The notes under the pieces are model-generated. The model made no database searches. It was not told the DNA's origin and saw only the letters and a list, made by a program, of their open reading frames with translations. From assembly GCF_964204865.1 (NCBI RefSeq), contig NC_135261.1, forward strand, positions 14,756,001 to 14,820,000: a stretch of DNA of 64,000 nt, written 5' to 3'. Made by a program: the position numbers and the translations under genes. Shown piece after piece: positions 22,410 to 35,400 of this stretch. Source of the stretch: Styela clava (lineage: Eukaryota; Chordata; Ascidiacea; Stolidobranchia; Styelidae). Position 1 is the stretch's first letter. Each line of letters begins with the position of its first letter.

Positions 22410-25400
22410 TTTGGGACGACGATGTATATATGGCACCAGCACCGAGTGCAGGACATCGGAACACCCCTGTAAATCTGGCACATCCCGAACGGTGCTAAAT
22501 TGACCATTCATCTGATATTTTTGAGTTTTTTTAATATCGCATTTCTGCAATGAATCTTTTTTGAAGAAAAATATTAAAAAAAGTAAATAAGGATAAATCA
22601 AGCAAATTATGGCGTGGATTTGTAAGCATATTTATCACAAATGAACCAATTTTCCATTTTTATAAGTAGAATAGTAGAATACAATGTTGCATACAGGGAA
22701 TTTTACCACAAAAATGGGATTTCGATTTCGTCAAGGTGGCTTATTTTCAAAGTGAATATTACGCCATATCACACCGCTGATACACAATTTTTGATAACCG
22801 GGTGATTTTTGCAGCATTGGTGCTCAAGCATTAGAATATGTTGTCTACTTTTAAAATGGCATACAGAAAATTACAGGGAAAAACTAGCAATATTAAAGTT
22901 AGTACACGTGCTATTTGTCCATAATTGATGTTATATTTTAATATATAAGAATAAATGGTAGTTTTCGGATATTTTAATAAAAATTCATAACTTCGAGATT
23001 TCGGGACCAGTTCTTTATATATTGATGTCAGTATTTATCTCCAAGGCTTGATATAATTTATAAGCATTCGCTGTGCCAAATTCCTTCGGCAAACACTGAG
23101 CCAAATTAATGATGTACAGATGTTTATATACGCAATCTTTGAAGTAGGACGTATATTTTGACGTAATTTGAACCCAACACAAAATGAGACGCACGTCTTA
23201 TCTTTTTTGTACGTCAATCCAGTTAGAAAACGATTTTAGACTAAAAAGGTTCATTTACATTATCCTATTTCAGGTTATATATAAATGATATATGCGCGAA
23301 CTGTATTTGTAAAGAAAAAATATAAAAATCTCGCGTACATATATTTACCTGCATATTTTCATTAATTTTTGAATACCATTCATACCTATATGCTTTGATT
23401 TTCCCGCAAGATGAAATTTTTTATTGGAATTTTATGTATAATTGATAAGTTTTCAGCCTAAATTCAATATATATTTTGGTGTATGCCTATTAGTTTTGTT
23501 TAAATGAGAATTACGGATAATTCTCAGAAAACTAGTGAAACCACGACAAACTTGAAAATTTCTGATTTGATGGTCAGAAGGTGACTCAAAAATTGACATA
23601 AAAACAATTAATTAAATAGAATTGTATTCCTTGGCGGCGTGTGACTATTAATTACTTTTACACGAGTGATCAAACCTCAAGACTTGTAATTAAAAAGCTT
23701 TGTTCACTTCTGAACTCCAGTGTGAACGGTCACATTTTCCACCTTGGCTAGGTCTGGTCTCTTGTATATTGTCTGTCTGTCCGACGATTACAAAAAATAA
23801 TTATTTGCCTTTGATTTGAAATAATATTTTTAATTTTATACGATTGCTTATATTTGCTAATCACAAATTACTTCAAAAAGGTTTTTATGAATCTATTTAC
23901 TATTTAGCGGTTCTATTGTAGGTACACGAGTACAAATTTAGTAAAATATTTCTAACATGAAAATATTAAGATTCTTATTTTTACGCATTGTTTCATTTGC
24001 GAGGAATGATGTATACAAATTTGAAGGTGTTTTGTGAATTCACAACGAAAGCATAAGTTTATTGAATTGTACATGGCTGCACAACTGTATTTCAACCCCT
24101 CAGATTCGTCCTCTATTCAAATAGCATACGATGAAGGACGCAATTGTATTCGAACAAATCATAAAATTGTAAATATCCGCATATTTGACTATTTTTTGTG
24201 TAACACTGAGGCACGGCTATGAAATTAGTAAATAATTAAAATGTCACATTATAATATTATGAGTTCAATTTTGAACTTCTTTTATCACGGAAAACTGCGA
24301 TGTGAAATCGCGCTACAGACTTCAAGAAGACCACGTTTTGCAAAATTTCCACTTGTTTGAAACTTCAGGTACGATATGCAGTTTATTCTCAAATTTTACG
24401 GGTATAACTAAAATTAGACTGTTAATTATTTTTGACTAATTATAGGGATTCAAGTTTCTTTTCCGACCAAACCGTTGTTTTGTAAACCAAAATTACATCT
24501 AATCTTTGTTAAAAATAACACCTTTGTTTCCAATTGATCTTTAATCAAGAAAGGTCGGAAGGAAAAAGAAATCACGTATAAAAAGTAGCGGTGTAGCAGC
24601 TACCCTCCAAAATAACAAGGTTTAAAATCTTTTTGAATCGAATTTTTTCGAATATCAGTCCCCAATTATCATAAGTTGATCGTGAGATTTTTATTACTTA
24701 AAGAAACTTTTATAACAAAATGTCATTTTATGTAAATAATCATAAATTAAGTTTGAAATAAGCTTCCAGTTGAAGGAGATAATGGAAGTTTTGTAACTTT
24801 TTTTAATTATTCATCGTATAAACAAAAAGTGATCAAGTTCCAACTGCAAATGCTAGTGACGACTCTATCAATTACTTTTACTATTGATATGAACATTATG
24901 GACATGAATAATAATAGTAACTTTTGTTTATCAGCATATTTAAATGCTAATATTTTATGTTACTAACTAATTAGAATGAATCAACGCAAAAATTGAAGAG
25001 AAACAGTCATATAATACAGACCTATAATTCAATCAGAAAACACGGACAATTTAATTTAAGATGGAACAGGAAATTCAAGTTTTTACATTTTTCCTATTTA
25101 CGAGTACTTGGTTAAAATGATCACCAAGGCAAGAAGGCAATTCACGAATATACTTGACTTGGACGCGAAACAATTTTTGTATTGAATTTACGATATTATA
25201 TAACAGTCTTAAATCCGTGATTTGGAAACGGAAAGATGTGGGACACTTCGTGCATTTTGATCAAATCGTCTAACATTAAATGAAGCCATTGGTAAAAGTT
25301 ATGACCTTTTCATGTTAGAGTTTTTGGCAAGGAATTGATATATATTTGCATGTTGTAATTTTATTAATTTATTTAAAAATTTTGGATGATAAAACACTTT

Positions 25401-26381
25401 CTTATGCGCAGTCGATTTACGCATTTGGGTACACTGACAGATTGGACAAATTTTCCTTTGTTTTTCTTCGTAGTCTCGTCTTTCTAAAGAATGCCCAGTT
25501 TATAAATATGCCATGCCTATTAAACATTTCACGTTTTTAAACAAAACCACGACATTTTTTTGTCATTTCCGTTTTAGGATTAAGTTTTTATATTTTTTAG
25601 GACTGGTAATTGAAAACTGAAGATCGTCGCCATGTTTCTCATTTTTGATAATATTTTTTGTCTTATACGTTTTCAGACGTTTTATAAACTGATTTAACCT
25701 TCTTTTTAAACTGGAATTTTATCAATGCAAAAACACATCAACATAACGTTGATTTTGAATAATATTGAACAACAATTAATTAGTATGAGTTTGAGATTCT
25801 TAATAGCTTGGTTCATAATTTGTTTTTGCCAGGCGAACATGAAACGATATTTTCAAAGTTAAAATAGATAATTTCAAAATTTAAACTGTGAAATAGTTTT
25901 TATATGAATGAGCACTCAAAGCCTTTTTCTGATCTTAATGCATCACTTCGTTGATGAGATATACCTGGATAAGGCATTGGTAATAATTATTGTTTTTAAA
26001 AGATTCCATCGCTGTATTTTATAGCAGTTTTTCTTAACGTTCAATATACAGATATAATATATACGTTAACATAAACAGATGTTTAAACACAATACAGCAG
26101 TTAAGCCAGATTTTCTTTCCTTTTGAATCTTGGTGTTTATTTTAAACAGTATTCTGGAATGAATTTTTTGATGGTTATATGTTTTAAAATCGTTCAAGTG
26201 AGAGAAAATGTCCTTGAATTAAACAGAAGTTATGTCCACTATATTGAAATATTGCCTCAACTGCGACGAATTTTGGTATTTGTAATTGCATTGTCAAGTC
26301 TGATGGATGCTATGTATAGACCTTTATATGTTTAACACTTTAACACTTTTGTGTTGGGTCACTTGGTAATATAGGGTAGAC
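22410..26381. other. Gene-poor stretch
   Basis: No supported genes. A GC-richer patch at 22425-22495 differs from its surroundings and may be an unrecognised fossil repeat. Otherwise AT-rich with short frames. Confidence 0.4.
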
Positions 26382-26470
26382 CAGAGGTGTGTAACAGAAG
26401 TCCACAACCCGGCCCGCCAATCTATTTAGTGTGGCCCGTGTCAACAGTCAGACCTCACAATCAAGCATAA
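26382..26470. mobile_element. hAT-like terminus, degraded
   Basis: CAGAGGTGTGTAACAGAAGT followed by CCACAACCCGGCCCGCCAA and TGTGGCCCGTG has the layout of a hAT end. No matching right end or duplication was found. Confidence 0.4.
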
Positions 26471-26716
26471 CATCATAATCCGACAGTTTATGTTGGAAAA
26501 GGCGCCCACATGGGTAAAATACATAATGTTTTTTTTTGCTTGTGTCGCTGCGTTTAATCTTTCACCTTTTTCTCAGAGCCTTTATTACTACTTTAATTCG
26601 TTGTATACAAGATTTTTTTTTTATGTGTGTGTGGTCCAGTTAGATGTCGGAAGTTGGTTATATGGTCCACCAATTATTAAAAAATTATTGAGTTAACAGC
26701 CTTTTTAAAGATTATA

Positions 26717-27544
26717 TATCGTCACGCTAATAACCGAATTGCGTAAGTCATTTTTGGCGATTTTGTGTTTTTTATAATATAGATATTTAGGTAATGCTGC
26801 GCACCTGTCTGTTAACTCAGATTTTATTTTAAGAACTCCAAAACCCATAAAAATGGAGATTTAGTATGACATGCACATTTGTGCAATTGTTTCGTCATAA
26901 TGAATTATCATTGTTACCGCAGGACTATTGTGACGTCACAAAGGCAACATAACCTTGACGCAGTATTTTCGAGTTTTTGCATCTCGGATTCTAGCTTAGC
27001 GCATATTAATTTGAATTTAAACAACAATATAGGAAGACGTGCACTTGTGATATTCACTGTTCGAGTCCAATTCACCTTAGTTGGCTTTTATATTGGGTGC
27101 ATTGCTGTTTTATTCTTTATATTTAATCTTAGTCTTATTTCGGTGGGTGTGCAGAACCTGTTATATTGATGAAATATATATTTTCAAACATAAAAAATAA
27201 TGTAATTGAAACTGATTAGCTATTTTGGGTATTAGACATTGCAGATACTGAGAATTACATCCGTTTTTGAAATGTTTAGTTTTCAGGACTGGTGCATATA
27301 GTAAAGTTGCAAAATTGCGTATGTCCCCAAGTCATAGACACATTTCTGCCTAAGTCACAGTGCGCCATTATGACGTCACTTAACTGCGTCATACAAATTA
27401 ACTTAAATCCGGCTATGATCAAAAAATTGAACCATGGCAAATTATTGACTCTCAATGGCATAACAATATCATTAGGAAGTTTTTTACGTTTTTCTCAAAA
27501 CTGCTAAAAATGACTTACGCAATTCGGTTGTTCGCGTGACGATA
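26717..27544. mobile_element. TA-flanked MITE with about 50-bp inverted ends (828 bp)
   Basis: The left end TATCGTCACGCTAATAACCG continues AATTGCGTAAGTCATTTTT; the right end AAAAATGACTTACGCAATT continues CGGTTGTTCGCGTGACGATA. TA stands outside both ends (26715-26716, 27545-27546), fitting a Tc1/mariner-like or similar TA-target element. The frames inside (96 and 71 residues) have no known domain. Confidence 0.7.
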
Positions 27545-27546
27545 TA

Positions 27547-28892
27547 TTTGCCAATGCTCAATAATTTGTGTATTACAACAAAGCATATTTTTTAATTCGA
27601 CTTTAATTATTAAAATTCAATCCGATTTGAGCGCGGTTACCTCGATAATCCTTTCAGCAGTAAAGTCCACGTTGCTTATTAGAGTGAAATGTTTTATTAA
27701 ATAGCCTGGAGGAAGCTAAAAAAGTTTATAATTCATACAACTACCGGTGATAATTTGCGTGATATACAAATTACAACCACATTTTATGCCCGAAACCGTT
27801 CATTGTAGAACAGGTTTATATAATACTGAACTATATGCATTTTGTCTGTCAATCCGTCATTCCTCAATGATAAATGTATCCTTAAAATTCAATTTGTACA
27901 ACTCATTCTAAAAAACTTTAATGGCACAAACAGAATCAAATTTATGATTACACCTTTATTATATTGTAATATATCGTTCTTTGATGATTAAATAGTATGA
28001 TGTAATGTTCCAAATTTAGAATATGACCAAATATAGCTTTAAAAGATACTATGTATACCATGCCAAACTTTATCCGACTCGACATGTTCCAGTAAACATT
28101 TTAGATTTCCGGCAACTTGATCAATTTATACATTTTCTAGGGCGTTATAGATGCTAAGAATATATTTCTGTTTAAAAGGGGATATTTGGTGGAATTTTAT
28201 ATTCATATATCGCAATTACGTTTTGAATTCATGGTATATTTATTAATTTGAAAACATTGTGAAGACTTGGAAGAGATGCATATAATAAACAACACTGCGC
28301 TAAGCACGTTTAATAAACGTGTAGTAAACTTTGTATAAAATACTTCCAGCTTAATTTACTCACTCGGAAAATAGTTCAAAGGCATCTCAGACAGTGATCC
28401 AAATGTGCTACGTTTATAAAATGTGCTTTTCATTTGAATAAGATAAAATTATGTACAAATATTTAACAATAATATAACCTCCAAAACCTGCAAATCAGTG
28501 TTAATTTCAGGTTAAGTTGGGTTCAATAACATTCAGAATTTTTTACAAATTGCAAAATAAAATTATTACAGAACATCACCGAACTCGAAACTCAGTATAA
28601 AATCTAGAAAAAAATGTAAAAAAAATTGAATAGTTTAAATTCTCTGCAATTTAGCAGTAGTTCTAAGCGTTGAAAAGTGTGGATGTTTAGCTTTCAACTA
28701 CGTCCCACAGGTCTAAGTATGAACGAAGGAATGATTTTTTCAATTGTGTATTATCTCTCATTGTTGCTTTTTTATCATGTCTTTTTAAAATTTAAACAGG
28801 CTGTGTTACGAAATCAAGGTTAAATATTTTCGACAACGTATTTTGTGGTTAAAATTTGATATTTTAGGAAAAAATGTCGAGAAAAAGGCGTT
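27547..28892. other. Intergenic stretch before the LRR promoter
   Basis: AT-rich; nothing recognised. Confidence 0.4.
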
Positions 28893-28902
28893 TATATATA
28901 AA
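28893..28902 (+). promoter_or_regulatory. Candidate TATA box upstream of the LRR gene
   Basis: TATATATAAA followed by a purine-rich AGGAG stretch, then a locally more GC-rich segment (CGCGCGATCGG about 60 bp downstream), lies 580 bp before the LRR start codon. The ATG at 29481 is preceded by TTTTATTTTAAAG, which could be an acceptor, so a short untranslated first exon spliced to 29469 or so is possible. This is inference from position and composition only. Confidence 0.35.
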
Positions 28903-29480
28903 GGAGATAACCACCAGCAGAACCGGCATATCTGTTTTGACAACGCGCGATCGGTGTGCGATTGATCAGTTTGCCTCGTACACGGTTTGTGGTTCGATGC
29001 AAGCCAATGCTTTATACCGAAATAAGTAATTATTCATGTTAATAAAGACCATGATTTTGTTGTATATTATACGTGTAAACTTGGACAGAAAGTTAATTGA
29101 TTATGTGATCAATGTGTAGCTTTTATTAATGCTATATTCGACAGTGATTTAGTATGAAACTTAGAAGGCTGTTACTTTCAAAACATCGAATAGCAGATTA
29201 ATTCCGAAAGTCACGACTTCGCTATACCGAGTAGGCTATTGAACATGCGTTTCTATTTGACATGCATTCACGTATGTCTAGCCAACCTGGTTTAATAGTG
29301 CTATTTGACAGAGCTTGCCAAGTAATATGCTGATATTCTAGACTTGATTTGACTTCATATCAGATGGGATTGGCGTTTTCGAAGTTAGATATTTTGTTGG
29401 AACAAGCGTAACAATGCTTTTTGTTTCTTGTCAATTTCAGTTTTAGTTTAAAAGTTTTTTTATTTTAAAGACGTCGACAA

Positions 29481-32400
29481 ATGGAAGGACACAACTCTCA
29501 AATAATTCTGTCGAGAACGCTTGAATTTTGCAATCATAATATAATCAACGGACCGAAAAGATTTAAATTGTCATATATCATATTGATATATTCAATTTTA
29601 ATTTTCATAATATGCGGATACGGGGAAGCTAATCAACAGAAAAGATACATCAACCCGCGAAACACTATTATAGGGGAACATTTATTAAAAAGACTATCAA
29701 AACAAAAATTTGGCGAGAGATTCAGACGTGGAACCTATGGACCGTAAGTAAACAAATTAGTTTATATAAAAAACATAATTGATAACAGTTATTGATAATT
29801 TAGTAGTAAATTTGGTATACAATCCTTAATTATGCAATATGAGCAATAAAATAGACTTTACGTAAAAAATTTTGTTGGAAGAAAAATGAAAATTTATTAC
29901 GCTTTCATTAGGCTTAAAGAACATACGTACAGTAAAATAGCATGCTTATTTAAACATTATAGAAAGTGTAGATTTGTTATATACTGGACATGCATATCCT
30001 TGACTTTCCTAGACAATGAGCTTACATTGAATTGCCAGACTCTGTGTCTACTAACACGTCTCAACCAAAAGTATTCCATTGAAACATTTTCACTGCGCAG
30101 AGTAATTATTATTGTAAATTAAAAATGTGGTAATATAAGTGTGTCAAAATAAAATTTAATACTGTTCTAATTGTTCTAAGATTTGTGGGACAATATTTTA
30201 TCATATATATATTCATGTTTCTTAGCTTTGTTCAGTAACGCTATGAACCAAAATTTGTCAGCCACAGGAGGATTATCCCATAATTTTTACAAAGGAAAAA
30301 AGTTGCATTAGATGCGAAATTATGATATTTGAGCAACTTTTTCATGGTCTAAGAATGACCAATCAGAAATAATAATATCATAAAAGTACGCACTGATTCA
30401 AACACTAATTTCAATACACTGATGTATTCAGTTTGTTTTGCGTGAATCTGTTATACACTGGAAGTATTTATAGATATTATAGTGGACCACACAAAAACGC
30501 GATTGAATATGTGTCGGGAAAATGAATATCAGCTGTGGGCAGCGCGTGGCCAGACAAACTTTACTTAAAAATAAATTGATCTAATTTTATGCATTTTAAG
30601 TCCACGTTTCTGCTATATTTTGACATCTAGTCATCATATCAATTTACAAATTTATGCAGCAGTTCTTAGAAAATATGCTTTTTGAATAATTTAATTTATA
30701 GCATATAAGTTATAGTAGAAAACAAATTAGATAGACAATATCATGATCAATACCATGTTCATGGTTTGGGAAAGACACTTGGACTTTATTAATATCGACT
30801 AATATATAAAAATCCTATATGCGCATATTAATACAAATTCGGCTTAGTGTCTGTAAATTATTAGTATGAGACACCCATAACCAATTTCTATTTCCAACTA
30901 TTATTTTGATTTCTTATTGTAACACCTGTGTTTGTATACATTATACGTAAAACATTAGTAAAACTGTTTTTTTTTGTGTATTATTTTTTCATGTAATGTA
31001 TTCGCATTAATATACTCCATCAAATTGACAAATACTTATAATATTTCTATTCGCTTTTTAATATTCTGTTAGTCATGGGTAAAGGGATTGCGAGAAGATT
31101 AATGAACTACAATCAATACAAAAAATATTGCAAACTCATTGCAGTAATCGTGCACACATATCACGTTATCCAAATGTCTTAAAAGTTAAGACATCCGGCA
31201 AAATAACTCTTGCAACAAAAATGTTTACTCAAATTGGATGATGGGCATTTCCAATGTTACTCCATGCCAACTCGTATAATATTTCCAACTGTTTTTTTAT
31301 TAGTAAGATTGCACGTTTTTTGTTTTTATCTTTTTAAAAAATCTTTTTTATAGATGTCGTTGGATACAACATGAACAAAAATTGGACTGTAAATTAAAGA
31401 ACATTCGTTCACTAGGTGGACTAAAAAAGATTTCTAAAAAATCTGCAAGAATATTGGATTTGAGGCATTGCAAAATATCAAACGCAGAAGAATTAATTGC
31501 GGTAAGCCACAAAAGTTGTAATTGTAGCTGTCATCATATGAATGATAATTCATAATAAATATTGAATTTTCTTCGTAATTTTATGTTACTAACGGGTGTT
31601 ACTATCCAAAAGAAATGCTACTTTGATATTATTCACAATACTAAATTGCACACAACAACTTATAATTCATTAAATGTCATGTTTAAAATAGCTTGTCGTG
31701 ATATTTATGAATCTATAATGACGGATATAAAATAGACATGCTGACAACAATGGAATAATTAAAAACACATTTGGTAGCTTATTAATCATATTAGATTTTG
31801 AATTATTTGAAGTCATATATAGTCATGTATCTCGTCAAAGTACAATACAAAATAATTTTCACGTTATCATCTAGTGAAACAGTTTTATTCTTGTATGTAA
31901 TGTTTGCAATCGGATTTATCATTGTTGTATATTATTTTCAGGGTTTCAAAGCTATGCCATATTTGAATCAAATATTACTGGATTTTAATATTATTGATAA
32001 AGTTCCGGAAACTATGTTTTCGTACAACAGAAAACTACGTATCATAAGTTTACATGGAAATCGTATAAAGGCAATTCCAGAAAAGCTTTTTTATGTGAGT
32101 AAATACAAAAACAAATTGCGACTTGAACGCTCAAAAATTATTTAATTTTTGAGAAGCATTGTATTGATTTATTTAATATTCCTTTTGGGAAAAATTGAAT
32201 GATTTATAGAACTATTCCCAATAATTCAATATTAGAAAAATAAAGTGAACACAATTTTTGTAATTAAAAAGTAAATTTTAATTCCCTAGTCGAAATGTTT
32301 ATAAAATTGCTTAATATTCATTGCAAGCAATGTCACTTAATTTATAATAAGACTTGTTTTGCATGAATACAACAGAATTTATATCATGTTACTATATACG

Positions 32401-35400
32401 TCATCTAAATAATTTATTTTGTGTAAACGTTTATTATATTTTGATGTTTAGAGGAACGTCAATTTGGAAATGCTACGTCTATCTCGAAATCAACTCACAA
32501 CTTTGCCTCCAAAATTCTTATTTCGCAACAGAAAGTTAACTACAATTGAACTATGGGAAAATGATATCAAAACAATACCGCCAAGACTGTTTTGGTAAGT
32601 TTGAATTTCAATTTTAAATTTAAATGTTATATCGAAGTTGTCATCGATCTTTACACACGAAATTTGCGTAGGTCGTTGGATTGCGTGCGTAAACGCTCTT
32701 TTACAGTTTATCAATTTCATGGCAGTGTACACGTCTTTGATATGATAAACTGATAAAGATGAATTGTATGGATAACAATGTTATCAAACTATTAGAGCAA
32801 TGTTTAAAATATGCAAAGGTCACGATGAGATGCCCAGTAAGGGCAAGAATGTAATAACGAGGTCATGATAGTTTTGCAGCAAGATTTTATCAATCCAGGT
32901 TTAGGTTTAAATCAACTATGCAACCATTAACCAGCAATGATATAAGCACACACTATACCTTTATATCATAAAATTATTATCCACATATTGACACAAAAAC
33001 AATATTAAAATTCATAGGAACCATAGTCTGAAACTAGTACCGTAGTCGTTTTACCATTGCCTTATTTCTCATGGAACAAGTGAAAAATGTAAAATTTTGC
33101 TCGAGGCTACTTTTTCGAAGTGCGTCGAATTTATTGCCTAAACAAACTGGATTTATTTCATAATTTTTTCCATAATGGCTGACTATATTATCCAAGATCG
33201 CCGTTATCCTCCAATTATATTTTATGGTCATTCCTATATTATCTTAGAAAAACATTAGAAGTTTGTAAATTATATATTCATATTAATAGATTTTATTTCA
33301 TAAAAATATTAAGCGTTATTAACTCTTTCAAAGGTCACATTTGTTTACTTTCTTACAATATCTCAGGATCCCCTTTGAACTACGTGAGAAACTATGAATA
33401 AAAACTTACAATTATTTGGTAAATCTCCATTTGTCGCCTTTCAATTACATGGCTTAACACCGGTATTAATCTCGGTTTTTGACTTTAAAGGGAAAATAAT
33501 GACACGGCTTTCATATACAAAAATTATACAATTGGGAAATATTTCAGATTTATTGCGGGTTTAAGATTTAGAAGGAATTTTTCATTTAATCGATCATAAC
33601 TTTAAATGCGTTTTTTTTTCAGCTAGTTTTAGCCTTTATGAAATAGTGCCAAGTTTCAGATTTGTTTTCAAGTTCAAGTTTTAATATATTCCCTCATGGA
33701 ACTGTTCCATTGCATTTAAAATTGAATTTTTCTTCAGAACCTATAAATTAAGATTGATTGATAGTTGAATGACTTCTCTTGTTTACTTACTCTCGGTTTT
33801 CTTCCTCTTTTTTTCTCCTGACTTCCATTTATTTACATTGATAATTTTGAACAGATCCAAAGATAAAAATTAAGTAATATAATATTTTAACTAACAACAC
33901 CTTTGTATTAACAAATGTTCCTTATTATTAAAAGATATTATCATTTCTACATGCGTAAATATTACTTTTGCAAAGAGAAATTCTAAATTTTAATGTTTCA
34001 GTATTAAAGAAATTTGAATATAACGCTTATAGTAAGCGTAAATTTCCAATGTTAGGGACATGACACGTTAAATGTAGGTACACGATATCCAATTTGCAAC
34101 GCCACACTTACGTTAGCATGACGCATATTCGTGACATTATTTGTTGTTTTCTAAGTGGATCATACACATTAGTTATAAAAACTAATTATGTGCAGTGTCA
34201 AAATGATGCGTTGAATATACAAATTAGTATTCATTTGATAATTTAAATGCAGAACGCGAATGGTGTGATAAATTACCCGATATCGTCATCATTTGTAGTA
34301 AATGAATGTTCAGTAACTATGCGAATCTGTTTGCACATTTCGTGAAATGTCTACAAACGGAAGCCCGGTGTTTTTGTGCAAACGTTACTATTTTTAAATC
34401 AAGGTTTCAAATAGGATTTTCACGATTTTCGCAAAAATCGATTTTTCATCAAGTCTGAAATGTCATCTCACTTGTTTTATTTTTTTCTATTCTGTTTTCT
34501 ACAATTATAGACTTACAAAATTGATTGCATAAAATTTTTGCAACAATTTTTTTTTTGCTATTACAGTTTATAAATAAAAGATACTTTGGCGACATATACA
34601 TTTCTGTACCTTCGCAACATTTTCAGTAACGTGTTGAATTATTATTAATTGTTTGATAATACTATGAGGCAATTTCACATCTTTACCTCAAGCAAGCCCC
34701 AAACAATAAGTCACTTGAACGTGAGGAACCACTATTATAGACAGACACTTTTCGGCCATTCCATATTGATTGAGGCAGTGAGCATGTAACTTGGACTCGC
34801 AATCTTTCACCCACTACGCCAATTGCCAACATGTTAAGGTCTGTCGCTCTAACCAACAAGCCATATCGCAATCTCCTATATATAATTTTACAGAAAGAAC
34901 TAAAATGTTTTTTTACGGAAAAATCATTAACGTAAATTGATTATAATGTCAATCTCCAAATAAATTTTGTTTTTCCGTTTATAACTTATAATCGTAACTT
35001 ATATATTGTTTTGTTTTCTGTAGGAACAACCGATTATTGCAGTATGTCAGCTTCAGTTGGAACAAAATCAGAAATCTTCCGCCAACGCTATTTCAACGTA
35101 ACACTAGATTGCATACAGTAAAACTATATAACAATCAATTGCGGTAAGTTAATTTGATGAACGCAATAATTTGCTACATTAATCACACATAATATTACAT
35201 TTTTGCTTTCAAGAATCTATTTAAAAAAACTTATACGTCATAAATAGCAAATTTTTGTTCATTTTCATTGATAAAATTTATCATAACTGTTCATTGCGTT
35301 CGACACTATTCGAAACAATTATTTTAATCATAGTGGGTATCGCATAAATATGGAATAAATGGAAGGGAATTATATCTAATTCAAATGTTCTATTACTAAT

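Noticed and set aside
22260..22601. 113-residue minus-strand frame
   Set aside because: It starts outside and runs into the hAT-like MITE ending at 22401; no homology.
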